Positions 1-37,174 of a stretch of 64,000 nucleotides of DNA are shown here, in pieces (the first letter of the stretch is position 1; every line of letters begins with the position of its first letter). The stretch comes from Batillaria attramentaria. Taxonomy: Eukaryota; Mollusca; Gastropoda; Batillariidae. The notes under the pieces are model-generated. The model did not search any database, had not been told where the DNA came from, and saw only the letters and a program-made list of their open reading frames with translations. Position numbers and translations under genes: made by a program. The stretch covers positions 593,501 to 657,500 of the forward strand of contig JACVVK020000206.1 in the NCBI GenBank assembly GCA_018292915.2, given 5' to 3'.

Positions 1-61
1 TGTCATAGTTTATCACTACAATTATCATCATAAATGAGGTCTGTGAGGAAGTGCAGCTTAC

Positions 62-25403
<25,342 letters not shown>

Positions 25404-25900
25404 TTTGAATGACTTGAAGGGTTTTGCGATGTGAAAGCCTGTAACCCGCTAGCAGCAGGCTCCGTAACACGGCTGAATTTTTCAGCACAAACACACACAA
25501 AGATCCAGAATGTTACTCCACTATGCAGTATCCATAGGAAAGCTTCAACATGACAGGGCACGGTGGTAAGACAAAACTTTTTCCGGTAGTAAACGCCAAT
25601 GTGCTTCTGAGGCGTACACGGCGACTGGCTGCCGTTTGTCACGTGACCGATTGGGCCTTAGGCACGCCCAGCACACAGCCACGATACGACCGAATCATTC
25701 AAGCTTGTGACCACGATTTGTCTTACGCTTGGACGCTAAGATGACAGTCTCATCGAATTTCTCCTGTCGTGTCTAGAAGCGCATTCCCAAAGCGGATGAC
25801 CCGTGACGTCACAATACCCGATGACCTCATCAAAGGTGCAGCGGCTGCGCGGTCTTTTTCATTTCACTCCGGCCGGCGGCGCGCGAGAACGGAATTCCCC
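25404..25900 (-). promoter_or_regulatory. Probable 5' UTR and promoter zone of the myosin gene
   Basis: The sequence upstream of the ATG changes within a few hundred bases from CpG-poor to CpG-rich (for example ccggccggcggcgcgcgag near 25870). An in-frame TAG at 25449-25451 closes the frame. A ttacag at about 25439 could be an acceptor for a non-coding first exon. I see no clear TATA box. The transcription start cannot be fixed from sequence alone. Confidence 0.35.
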
Positions 25901-27564
25901 GTCAGTCTCTGTTCTTTGTATGGTTTTATTTCCGAATATGGTATGATTTCATCCTGAACTACGTCACTCTGGGGAATGGCTCAAAAACACTTTGCCGGGG
26001 AGGACACAGTTATGTTTCGTAGGAGTATCGAGCGGCTCACTCAGTGACTATTTCACTGACCGTATCAATGAAATTTCAAGTCGTTCAGTTTTCACTGACC
26101 GGCTGAGTTGTCACAGACACAGTCCGCGGCATGCACAGTCGGTGAAGTAGTAAGTAGCGTGCGGCACCGCCGGTGGGGGTCACTTTGCAGTTTGCTATGC
26201 TTTTTCTCAGTGGTGCCGGACACTGACGCGACTATTTCAGTCAGTGGTATCCGCCGCGGTGACGCGTGTCTATGATAGTACTGACATCAGTGGGGGCACT
26301 CAGTGAAATTCGCGACATTGCGGGCCCTGCGACGGCCGGTCGGCCGCGGTGCCATAACTTGCCGCAAAGCGGCCGGTCTGACATTGGGTCAGTCTATGTG
26401 TCACCGCTGAGTTTTCTCAGTCGGCCGCCGACAATCACTCCGCACTGATCATAGTGCAGACTGTGATGATGGCACACTTCCCACCCAGCACTGAAAAACC
26501 GTAGGTTGGCGGCAATTTCAGTGGCTGAATTCCGGCCGGGGCTTTTTCAGTCATGACTGATGACGGATCAGTTTCTGCAAAACAAAACAAACCAAAAAAA
26601 TGCAGTTTTATGTTCAATCCGTCGGCCCGGCCGGTCTCTGTACTTTATGGCCGGTTCGACGGTGGAATAATGTTTGTTATGCACTGAGACTGAAACTCTT
26701 CCCGGCAGTTCAAGTTCCGAAACGTCAGAGTGACTGACTCAACTGAACTGAAGTGCCACCGGCTGGAACTGAAAACTGAGACCAGAACTGAAAACACTGA
26801 ATCGGCCATACTTGACAAAGAAACTGCCAGGACGGGCCAAAAAAAAAAAAAAAAAACTGAACCGGCTTCCTAAAGGGGTTGGGACCGGCATTCAAATTCA
26901 GCAGTACTCAGTGACTCCGACAATCACTGAGTAGTATGAGGATGCCCCGGCCGGCCGGCACAGAGCGGCAAACGGGAGAGCCGGGTACATGGCCCGGTCA
27001 GGGCTCAGCCGGAACTGACTTTGGTCTACACGATGAAGTTTACTAGTTCAGTTTCCAGTTTAAATCGAGCTCCGTCAGTGCCGGACTGATGGAGTCAGTA
27101 ACGGCTGTGCTAGTCGGACTGACGCAACTGACGGTTGCCGTGACGGAACGCAGTGACGTAGTCAGTACAAGTACTAAGATGCAATGCTGTTTGTATTCAG
27201 TGTTTAGTGTCATCACTGAGCTAACCGGCTGAGTCAGTAGATGCAACTGTAAGCCCCAGGGTCCTCTTTGAAGGAGTCGAGTCAGTGCAAACTGATACAT
27301 TCACTGACGGACAAAATACTTGAACTGATGTGCATCTCCTTTAAGCCCGGTTGTGTTTGCTCATGCGTGTGAACCGTTGAGGGCGCCCTCTCAGTGTCGC
27401 CGGCGTCACGACTGAACTGACACAGTAAAGCCCAAGTCAAAGCCGGTCACGCTGACATCAACGAACACCGTGTGTTACGGCACTTTCCATAGCGGGTGAA
27501 CTTTTCGCTTTCTTCAAGAGATCATGGACTGAGCCGGTATAAATATGTTCTTTTAATACTAGTA

Positions 27565-27565
<1 letters not shown>
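25900..27565. other. CpG-rich upstream flank with dense ACTG/CAGT motifs
   Basis: No ORF, RNA or mobile element is supported here. The stretch is notable for CCGGC and for very frequent ACTGA/TCAGT words on both strands. Positions 26813-26875 hold a repeat shared with 30081-30138. Confidence 0.7.
26813..26875 (+). repeat. Dispersed repeat fragment shared with 30081-30138
   Basis: Both copies read ttgacaaagaaactg, (cagga)cgggcc, an A-rich tract, then ctgaaccggcttcctaa. The tract is a pure A run here and CAAAA repeats in the other copy. Confidence 0.8.
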
Positions 27566-27569
<4 letters not shown>

Positions 27570-27618
<49 letters not shown>

Positions 27619-27673
27619 ATTATATTTTCTTTTCTTTTTTTTTCGCGCGCACACACACACACACACACACACA
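27570..27673. repeat. Two (CA)n microsatellites split by a T-rich spacer
   Basis: (AC)n at 27570-27616 and 27649-27673 with a TTTTCTTTTC spacer. Confidence 0.97.
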
Positions 27674-28103
27674 TCTCAGTCGTCAGTAATAGTTCAAAGA
27701 GTAACCTACAAGACAATAAGTAAAGGTTTCTCTTGATCGCACTACATGTAGTAGTATTAAATAGTTCAGTTGTCTTGCGCGGCAGAAGATGCACGTCATT
27801 GGGGGCTCGGCTGTTCAGTCTCAGTGATGATTCCGTCACTGTACTAGTGACGTACTAGCGGTTTGCGAAACGGCGCTTCTCTCAGTAGCCTTTCAAGTTG
27901 TGTCACTTAAGTACATGCTTGTCAGTGTCCCTCGTTTAACCGACCCTCAGGACAGAAAACAACGCAGAGAGAAATGCCAGGTATACACTGACTCTCAGTT
28001 GAAGGTTTGGTAACGCGTAATAACTGACCATGCAGTAACTTGCATTGGTTAGTGAGCAATTCTTTTAGTAGATGCAGCAGTGTGGCGTGAAATCTGATGA
28101 GAA

Positions 28104-28306
28104 AGGGGAGCCGGGACAGCCGAATGATAGAGCGTTGGACTCTCAATACTCGTGTCGTGAGTTCGAATCCCGCCGGCTCAGTCGGGCCAACTAACTAATT
28201 ATTTTGTCCTGCCCGGCCGTTTTATCTCGTTGCCGCCCCGTCATTGACTGATACCACCTACACGTGGGTTCGAAAAGGACGTTAAACTCCTAAACACCCA
28301 CCCATC
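28104..28306 (+). mobile_element. tRNA-derived SINE (ACCC-tail family)
   Basis: Head GGGGAGCCGGGACAGCCGAA and B-box-like GAGTTCGAATCCC, with an extra CGGCTCAGTC segment after the head, then the usual end and CACCCACCC tail. Perfect 10-bp target duplication ctgatgagaa at 28094-28103 and 28307-28316. Confidence 0.9.
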
Positions 28307-28685
28307 CTGATGAGAACTTGAAAAGAATCTACCCAGCCTTGTACAGCAACACGCGGTTCCGACGCCGGCTTAGGCCACTGCGGGTATGTGAATAGATGAC
28401 GCCGGATGTTTGTGCCAGTGTGAGACGCGACATTGACCTTGCATGATCAGGGCTGACTGCCACTCTCAAAAGGCAGGTGTATCGGTGGATGTTGTTGTGT
28501 GGCGGTAACCGGTTGGACAGGGTAGGGCCGGGTAGACCACATAGGGTGGCGTCATCTTGCGTGCTGATACCATGCAGTGACTTGAACACTGAGAACACAG
28601 AGGTTTTGTTTATCAATGTGGCTCGAACTGAAGACATTGTATCCGTCCATCCGTGATATAACCTGATTATACTTTTTTTTTGTTT

Positions 28686-28753
<68 letters not shown>

Positions 28754-28785
28754 TTTTCAAACTGAAGTAAGCGCATACACGCACG

Positions 28786-28851
<66 letters not shown>

Positions 28852-28915
28852 GTTTCTTCTTTCACGCGTGTCAGTTTTGGCTTGATTGATCCTTATGACA
28901 CAAGTTTGATTCACC

Positions 28916-28982
<67 letters not shown>
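28686..28982. repeat. Cluster of (CA)n arrays and one (CT)n array
   Basis: (CA)n at 28686-28752, 28781-28849 and 28917-28951, the last passing directly into (CT)n to 28982. Confidence 0.97.
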
Positions 28983-28986
<4 letters not shown>

Positions 28987-29379
28987 CATGCCCGACCATT
29001 TTTTGTTCCGCTTGGATGACCATCAGCCGCTGTCCACAGCGCTGGCCATCGAGCGACCGGTTAGTTCCCCACCACTGAGCCGGGACAGAAACGCTCGCGG
29101 GTCAGTGACCGCCAGGTAAACACACAAGCGTCTGAGTATGGAGACTAGCGACGAGCGGCCCTTCTGTTCCATCAGTCTTCATCAATATAGAGATCTCTTA
29201 AGTCTGAGCACTTCGGTAACATCAAGCTTTGGGCGCTCGACATTGCAGCGCGACAAAGCCTGCGGCTTAGACTGTGTCCCAGTACTGACGTTTGTATTTG
29301 GTAAAAGTGTATTTCCAAGCAAGACCATTCCAATTTCCAAGCTAGACCATTCCAATTTCCCTCAGTCTTCACCTTCAAG

Positions 29380-29381
<2 letters not shown>

Positions 29382-29432
<51 letters not shown>

Positions 29433-29438
29433 CGTGTG
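29382..29438. repeat. (GT)n microsatellite
   Basis: About 25 GT units with GC interruptions. The short imperfect duplication (aagcaagaccattccaatttcc) lies just before it. Confidence 0.97.
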
Positions 29439-29694
29439 TTGTCTGTTCAGTGTTGTTGTTTTTGTTGTCAAGTTTCCATCCGTAGTTCGTCGTCTTGTAC
29501 TGACGTGCAGTTCATGTGTTCCATAATGAAAGTTTGCATGGCATCTCAGTGTGTATTACAGAACGTGTACTGTCTGTCTGAGACGGCCGTGGTAATATTC
29601 ACGCACTGAAAGATGTGTGCGGTCCCACTCCAAGTGATTTGGGCCGGCATTTTGGGAAGCCGAGCTGGTTTTGGAATGCCTTCTAAAATTATGA

Positions 29695-30060
29695 GTTCAG
29701 TTTCGAGTCCTTCTGGGAGCCCAAGAATTGTACTGGTTTTGCCCCCTGTTGCATCCCATAATATCACCCATACTGCTCCGCAAAGAACGTTAATATCCCA
29801 AACAACCAACGACATCGACCAAAATGAGACAGAAACATTAATTTTCTTTGGGGTTTTTTGTTGTTGTTGTTGTTGTTGGTTTTTGTCCAGACCTCGAGTC
29901 CTTCTGGGAGCCCAAGAATTCTACTGGTTTGCCCCCTATTGCATCCCATAATATCATCCATACTGCTCCGCAAAGAACGTTGCTTTCCCAAACAACCAAC
30001 GACATCGACCAAAATGAGAAAGAAACATTTGTTGTTGTTTTTTTGTTTTTTGCTTTTTTG
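29695..30060 (+). repeat. Direct duplication of an about 190-bp segment
   Basis: The block from cgagtccttctgggagccca through caaccaacgacatcgacc and aaaatgaga to a GTT/T-rich tract and gtccagacc occurs twice (from about 29706 and 29892). Identity is about 90% outside the T-rich parts. It resembles the end of an older element, but I cannot name it. Confidence 0.85.
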
Positions 30061-30140
30061 TCCAGACCAAGGATTTTTCTTTGACAAAGAAACTGACGGG
30101 CCAAACAAAACAAAACAAAACTGAACCGGCTTCCTAAGGT

Positions 30141-31881
30141 TACTGCCCTAAGGTTCCTCAGGTTACTGATAAACGCAAACTCAACTTCTCAAACTGCAGA
30201 TGTGTCCCCGCGTTCCGAGTCCTGAAAGCGAATAACTACGATTATGTCAACAAAAGACCACGAGCCACGGCCGTATTCAGCTTCCAGCCATTATAGTCTT
30301 TTGAACCGGGGTCCTCTGATTTGCCCATTCTCTTGCTTTGTGCGTGAGACCAGGGCTTGTTTACCAACGGAAGACCTGCATAGTTCAGGGCTCCATTTGT
30401 CAAAAGTGTTCAGACGGTGCGTCAGTTAACAGTTGGGATCCTGCTACGTTATGGACCCTTTGCCCCCCGGGTTTTGTAGGGAATATAGACCCCTGATTGT
30501 GACGGCTCAGTGATTCACTGACACTAGTGTGAGCTGACAACAGGATTTCATATTGCCCCGACGTGGCGTTCGAGTAAACTATACGATGATAGGTGCTTCT
30601 GGCTTCTTTTTTTCTTCTTCTTCTTCTTCTTTTTGCGAGAGTGTATCATACATTGACAAGTTAAATATATGCAGAATGATAGTACTTTGTACTGATTCAA
30701 TGCCATGGTACTGACCGCACCCAATGTATAATATTAAGTATGGTTCAATTTGAGAAGTCGGTTCTTTGGGGTAAAACGTTGTGGAACGGCTTCTTAACAC
30801 ATTTCGTACCGCGCACGAGTAGTATTACGTACAGTATCCCACGTCATTGCCTCTTTTTCGCCGGCTTCTGGTCCTGTATGCGAAAATCAGACAAGATAAC
30901 GGTTCCTTGACGGCTCCATCTTACTGCAGCAAACACGAGTAACACTCCCACTATATAAATTAATTGTGATTTTTTTTTTTTTTTTTGGTAGTGAGGTCAT
31001 TGTGCACAACCCCCAAACTTACTTAGCAGGAACTGAGTTAAACATTGTTCTTCACCGGGGCAGAACATCTCAACAAGGACAGAGACACATTCCATACTGC
31101 GTTGTCAGGTCTCTGGAAGGAGCAACTGCACGACTTTGTTGATGAACTTGAAGCACTTTCTGTTCACTCAGGCCTCAGAAACATCTATGTCACTGGTTAA
31201 ACTGACAGGGAGTCCGGTCAGTCACATATGTGATTCTTGGTTTAACTGAATCAGTGTAGTAATCAGTAATACCAGTAACAGTTGCCACATACAGACGCCT
31301 GAAACGAACGTGTCCGGCGCTGGACACACGAACCAGTGCTGAGCATACAGACTGTAATTCTGTGTACATATTAGTTTTATTTGTTCGTCAGTTTAGGGTG
31401 GGGTTGCACGTGGTTTGTTGATGTGTTTTCATCCTTTTCTGATTCCTTGCCGGCTGGGTGTAGCGGCGATTTGAGCGGAATTGGACCCAGTCGGTAAGCG
31501 GCAACACAGATGCAGATTTCAAGACCGAAAACACTATATAGTCAAATTAAACATAACGCGGCGTAGGAATGCTTTAGAATTCACAAATATCCAGCAGCCA
31601 AAGACTCATGTGTAGACTAAATTTCAACAAATTCTAATGTTCCATTTTTTGCAATGTTAGCAGCGACCACATACCCCCCCCCCCATTCCTCTGTCGTCTG
31701 CTAGCTCTTGTGCCAGCCGCGCATGAATAAAAATAAAGTCCACAAGCCAGGCTCATTTTCGCCTAGGTTTACTATTACCTGACATGAAACTTATTTACAA
31801 CGCCAACAAAAGCCCCAGAGTGCCATTTTTTACTATGCACGCAAATTTAAAAAGGGGCAAGAATTTTGTACATGTACATTT
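30141..31881. other. Flank without recognised features
   Basis: CpG-containing non-coding sequence with short homopolymers such as a T run at 30971-30988 and a C run near 31675. No gene or element is supported. Confidence 0.65.
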
Positions 31882-32159
31882 TTCTCGAGTCTGTAGTTGT
31901 AGCACATCTGAAGGTTCTCAGACAATGCCTGAAGTAAGCGCGATGCAGTGACGGCTACAGCACACAGGATAATAGCTTCCCGGCGGCGCATGTAGTAACA
32001 ACTACGCTGAACTATAGTACATGCTATAGTTCAGCGTAGTTGTTACTACATGCGCCGCCGGGAAGCTATTATCCTGTGTGCTGTAGCCGTCACTGCATCG
32101 CGCTTACTTCAGGCATTGTCTGAGAACCTTCAGATGTGCTACAACTACAGACTCGAGAA
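31882..32159. repeat. Perfect inverted repeat: 136-bp arms, 6-nt spacer
   Basis: Arm 31882-32017 is identical to the reverse complement of 32024-32159 over all 136 bases, as compared by eye base by base. The spacer tacatg is itself nearly palindromic. The transcript of either strand would fold into one long hairpin. There is no TIR/target duplication at the outer borders. Confidence 0.97.
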
Positions 32160-32394
32160 GAAAGGAAACAGAAGGGGAGGACAGTACAGGTGTATCTAAA
32201 GAGGGCTGGAGCCAGCCAAAACATCCTGCATGTGAACTAACAGCATCGATAGTTGCCAAGATCCGATCTCCCAGATGTTCTGCCTGCACGCACAAGATGG
32301 TGGAACTGATGCTTGATTGGGTGATGTTTGAGAAAGCTGAGGTTGGAACGTATGTAGATGAAGACTGAGAGCAATGAATTTAAAACTGATCAGT

Positions 32395-32395
<1 letters not shown>

Positions 32396-32464
<69 letters not shown>

Positions 32465-32623
32465 TGATTGCATATTCCTGTGTATCAGAGATGATTTCTC
32501 GGTGTGTGTGTGTGTGTGTGTGTGCCGGTGTGTGATTGCATATTCCTGTGTATCAGAGATGATTTCTCTGTGTGTGTGTGTGAGTGTGCGTGTGTGATAT
32601 CATAGTGTGTGTGTGTATGCCAC

Positions 32624-32688
<65 letters not shown>

Positions 32689-32690
32689 CA
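32396..32690. repeat. (TG)n array cluster with internal duplication
   Basis: Three (TG)n blocks enclose two copies of a segment that includes gattgcatattcctgtgtat and cagagatgatttctc, spaced about 67 bp apart. Confidence 0.95.
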
Positions 32691-32745
32691 TCACCCGAAC
32701 GTCGGAGTAGACATCCTGCTGCTAACCATTCGAGCACTATGATTT

Positions 32746-32853
32746 CCACCGGGGCCAAATATTTTCTTTTTCTCCGGCGTTGCCCCGTCTTTGATATCAC
32801 CCATGTAAGCGGCGAAAAAGGACGCCAAACTCCCAAACACCCACCCACCCACC
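32746..32853 (+). mobile_element. SINE fragment (ACCC-tail family), 3' part
   Basis: Contains GGGGCCAAATATTTTC, GTTGCCCCGTCTTTGATATC and a CCCAAACACCCACCCACCC tail. The tRNA-like head is missing or unrecognisable, and the 5' side merges into scrambled sequence beside the (TG)n array. Confidence 0.75.
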
Positions 32854-33797
32854 TCTGTTTAGCCGTATTATAGACAGTTAAACACGTTGGTGACAAAATC
32901 TGTACGGTGGGCAGTGCCCAGTTCCTCGACGCCGGGGACTCCAGCGTAGGTAGATCATAGTCGGATGACAAGACGTGGTAACCGGTAGGATTGGCAGTGC
33001 GCTGGGCCGTGCTGCTGGAGGTATGCGGGGAAATCGGCCCCAGGGCTCGCTTGATCCCCTACATAAACACCTCACGGACCGGCTACCGGTGCACAATCAG
33101 CATTTCTCTACCTGCTTACTTCACATTCTGATCTTGAACCTTGCTGGGACAATGCGACGGCCGGACGGTCTTTGGCGATCTTTGAGACTGTTTGCTGTGG
33201 TAGTGTAGTTCAGCTGTAGTCCGGGTAGTGTGGTGAAGTTCTAGCTATATGCTTTGCTCGTTATTTTAGACCGTGTCAGACTTCACCAGTCTAAAACTGA
33301 TTATGTCTCAACCGTGTATTATACACCCCTCCCCAACCTTAAACAACAACAACAACAACTATGTATTGAAAAGTCCCTCCCTTCAGTAATCTAGTGTCAG
33401 TATAGGAATGATCAGTGTTGCCGAAGAATACATTTCACTGACGTGCTCTTTCGGCCAAGTCAAAACAAACTTCGTAAAGCAGCGAGTTGTCGCTCAGCGG
33501 TCAGTCATACTGACTGCATTCTTTTCTGTTCTGTGCCTGCTAATGTCTGTTTACATCCGTGAGTACAGCAAGAAAGATTAGCCAACTGACTGATTTAAAG
33601 TATCAGTACATTTTGTCAGGCGTACAACAACGCCGTTGAAAACTTTTCACTCATCCGGCAAATGCACTTAATCCGTGCATCAGAATCAGTCAGTTGCGAG
33701 TTTGCGACACAGTATAGCACCTGGAACCACTGATTATGGCAACTCTGGTTGGCGTCACGTATACGTTGTTCCACGTACGTAGAAGCGTACTGAGCAG

Positions 33798-33960
33798 GGT
33801 GTTTGGGGGGTTTAACGTCCTTTTCCACCACGTAGGGGTGATATCAAAGACGGGGCAACGATGAAAAAGCCAGCACAAATATTTGGCCCCAGCCGGGATC
33901 GAACTCACAACCCGAGCATTAGAAGTCCAACGCTCTACCATTCGACCACCCCGGCTCAAC
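33798..33960 (-). mobile_element. SINE (ACCC-tail family) with 13-bp target duplication
   Basis: Minus-strand copy with head ...GAGCCGGGGTGGTCGAATGG and body. Identical 13-bp gcgtactgagcag flanks it at 33785-33797 and 33961-33973. The tail has almost no ACCC repeats. Confidence 0.93.
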
Positions 33961-34002
33961 GCGTACTGAGCAGACGGCGACGTTATTTGGTTCAAAAACT
34001 GA

Positions 34003-34193
34003 GTGGGTAGGTGGGTGGGTGGGTGTTTGGGAGTTTAACGTCCTTTTTCCACCACGTAAGGGTAATATCAAAAATGGGGAAAACGGAGAGAAAGGCGGCG
34101 AGCACAAGTATTTAGCCCCAGCCGGAATTCGAACTCACGGCGGCTCGAGCATTGAAAGTCCAACGCTCTACCATTCGGCTATCCCGGCTCCCC
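34003..34193 (-). mobile_element. SINE (ACCC-tail family) with target duplication
   Basis: Minus-strand copy with a five-fold (ACCC) tail at the low-coordinate end. Flanks tggttcaaaaactga (33988-34002) and tggttcaagactga (34194-34207) are near-identical. Confidence 0.9.
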
Positions 34194-34335
34194 TGGTTCA
34201 AGACTGAAGACCAGCTAGACGGCTGACTGGAAGCTATTTTTAGCAGCTTTGTCGATCGGCGTGCAGTGCTGGTATGGAAGCGTTAGGCCAAAGAAAAGTC
34301 ATATTTCTCGACTGTTAGAAGCCGCAAAGTCACGA

Positions 34336-34504
34336 GTGGGGTGGGTGGGTGTTTGGGGGTATAACGTCCTTTTCCACCACGTACGGGTGATATCAAAGAC
34401 GGGGCGACGATGAGAAAGCCAGCACAAATATTTGGCGCCAGCCGGGATACGAACTCACGCATTAGAAGTCAAACGCGGCTATACCATTCGGAAACCCCGG
34501 CTCC
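34336..34504 (-). mobile_element. SINE (ACCC-tail family) with 14-bp target duplication
   Basis: Minus-strand copy with several head changes. The perfect duplication ccgcaaagtcacga lies at 34322-34335 and 34505-34518. Confidence 0.93.
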
Positions 34505-35191
34505 CCGCAAAGTCACGAAAATGGTCACAATAGCCGAAAAGAACATCTATTAATTTGGCAAGCAGCCATATAGAGCCTTGCCTAGCGGCAGTTTCCTCTC
34601 TCTGAACTCTCTCTGAAAACGAACATATTAATATTTCAGTTCAGCCAAAGGTAACACGTATGGTGGTCATAAACTGAATTTTTCCACTTATACTGGATGT
34701 GTATACAGCCACTCCGGTATGTTTTCCACTCTGCTGGTGTCAGTCGAGAGAATGTTTCCGCTTCGATCTGGTTCCATCTGCCCATAAAAGGAAAAGTATG
34801 CCCCAGGCCGCAACTGCCGACTGACGGGCCGGTTCGTCATCTCAAATGGATGCAGTTCGCGCCGACCACCACCACTGTACCGGGGAACGACCGACTACTA
34901 TTACAAGCTGGAAACTGATCGATCGATACCTCGCGGCCAGGTCCCAGGTGAGAAAACTGCTGACTGCGTCAGCTGTTTTGCCAGGCAAACGCCTGATACC
35001 AAAACAAAACAGTTTGTTAGATCAGCGCTGCTATTTTTAACCGTGACTAAACTTCACGCTGTATTGTTTTCCGGCATGAGCCATTGCCTAAGCAAAAACA
35101 ACAACAACAAGAACAACAATAAATCTGTCTGCGTCTGAGCCTGTGACCAGCGTATCTGGTGAATTACAGTTGAAATTGATTCACCGGCGTA

Positions 35192-35193
<2 letters not shown>

Positions 35194-35226
<33 letters not shown>

Positions 35227-35254
35227 GTGTGTACACGTGTGTGAGTGCGTCAAC

Positions 35255-35324
<70 letters not shown>

Positions 35325-35345
35325 CGCGTGCGTGTCAGTGTGTGT
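35194..35345. repeat. (GT)n arrays with alternating CG block
   Basis: Two (GT)n blocks; the second runs into GCGCGCGCGCG. Likely Z-DNA-forming. Confidence 0.95.
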
Positions 35346-36717
35346 GTGCGTAGCGGGCACTGATCTACAACCAAGCCTACCTGGCGGGACACTCACCATA
35401 AGATAATCATAATGTCCAGCTCTAGGCTAGACTGACAAAAATAACCGCAGGGCCGGGGATGGACCTTCCTCCTTTGCGTTTGATGTATTGTCACACCTAG
35501 GCTGCTATGGGGAATCTTAGCGATGGAGCAAGTCAGTCGTGATCCATCACGGACGGATGAGGGGAAACCGGCCGCAGCCGGGAAGGTGGCCGGCCAGACA
35601 ATATGATGAGGGTGTCATTGACATATGAACGTTAATACGCTGGACCACAAATCACAGCAGACGGTGTCAGTGGTGGTGTCAGCGTGTTTACTGAAGATAG
35701 CTCCACAACCGACAGATTTGGGATTCCCAGTACAGCGAGCGATACAAAGTTTCATGCACCACGGAACGATCAGCACTCTTAGTCTGCTTTCGGCAATCGG
35801 GGTGGGAGGGGGGGTGGAGAGGGGATGGGGAGGGGGGAGGGAGGAGAGATGCCGGGGTCAACTGATGCTAATGGACACTGATTAGTATTCAGGAAAAAAC
35901 TATATTTTTCCAACACAGTTCAGCCAGTGAAGGCGTCACCATCGAAGTCAGTCAGTCACAGCTGCAGTACAGCAACTAAATGGAAGACCGCATTTGCGAG
36001 TGATTAATTCGGGCAGGTCATTCAGCCTTTACTCACACTAGGGTCACGAAGCGAAAACACTCAATATGTCTACACCCAAACCTCTCAAAACTGACGTTGT
36101 GATTAATCAGGATGAGTTTCATGCTGCATAGCTACACGTCTATTTTCGAATCTTGGCGATTACATCCTCCGAACCCCTGTGTCGTGTGCGGCGGCATGTA
36201 CTGACATCAAAGTGTTAATATAGTGGCAAGGAGTCAGTCATGTACCCATGCCGAGCATCGCTGTGTACATAAATTGCCCTCGCTGCACTTCTGATCAGAG
36301 AAGGTGTGGGCTCTGTAAAGTCTAACGCGCCTACTGTAATTGACGCTTACACCGAGTTGGCCTTCTTGGCGCCGCTGTTGAACCCTACAGGAGTACCCCT
36401 ACCTGATGGGATGATACCGTTCAGGCTAGTACAAGGGGAGAAAAAAAATCGACTTTGGTGGAACGTGACCTCAGGCAATTGGCGGCTGCAAGGTCGTCAG
36501 CAGTCGAAATGTTAAGTCACTGCCTTGTTGAATGTTTTCGTCAAAACTGACAAAGCAAACATAATTATGTAGAATAGTTGGTGCTATATAGCCGCGTGTT
36601 TTGGGTCATTCGTCCATCGGTCACGGTACATATCTCTGTGTTGGTACTGACACGTTTCGCACCCCTCCCATCACACCCCCCACCCCACCTCTAGTACACA
36701 CACTGACACCGGCAACA

Positions 36718-36802
36718 CAGACACACACACTCACACAGACACACCCACACACACACACACGCACGGACACACGCACGCCGCACTCACGCAAGCACACACC
36801 AA

Positions 36803-36833
<31 letters not shown>

Positions 36834-36840
36834 GCGCATG
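36718..36840. repeat. Imperfect (CA)n array ending in (CG)n
   Basis: CACA blocks interrupted by GCACGGACAC-type units, then CGCGCGCGCGCGCGCGCGC up to 36839. A G run of about 18 follows at 36867-36882. Confidence 0.93.
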
Positions 36841-37174
36841 TTCTTTTTTGTGTGTGTCCCGGCCCGGGGGGGGGGGGGGGGGCGCCGGGATTCTGATTGC
36901 ATATATATATATAGCCATTATAGGTACATGTATCGAGAAAGCTCTTTGGAAGCTGGCCTTCATTAGGTAATGGCTACTACTTCGACCCTTTTTCTCTGCG
37001 TTTGATCTGACGGCTATAGTCGCTTCAGCCGGGGCGGGTTTGCAGTGTACGTCAGCTCCGAACTGCTCTGTGAACTTGCATGTGAATCTCCCACCAAACC
37101 TTACCGGCCATCAGCCAGGCCGCGCCGGTAACCTGCCGATGGGCCGCCCACAAAGTGCAGTCTACTTTATTACG

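Larger units (their letters stand above)
34519..37162. other. Flank with simple repeats only
   Basis: Non-coding CpG-rich sequence. It contains (GT)n arrays at 35194-35222 and 35256-35345 with a CGCGCG block, a G-rich tract at 35797-35855, and (CA)n with CGCGCG at 36718-36840. No gene is supported. Confidence 0.7.

Noticed and set aside
31882..32159. Palindrome as a MITE or CRISPR-like unit
   Set aside because: There is no target duplication, no terminal motif, and only one unit. It is not a repeat-spacer array.
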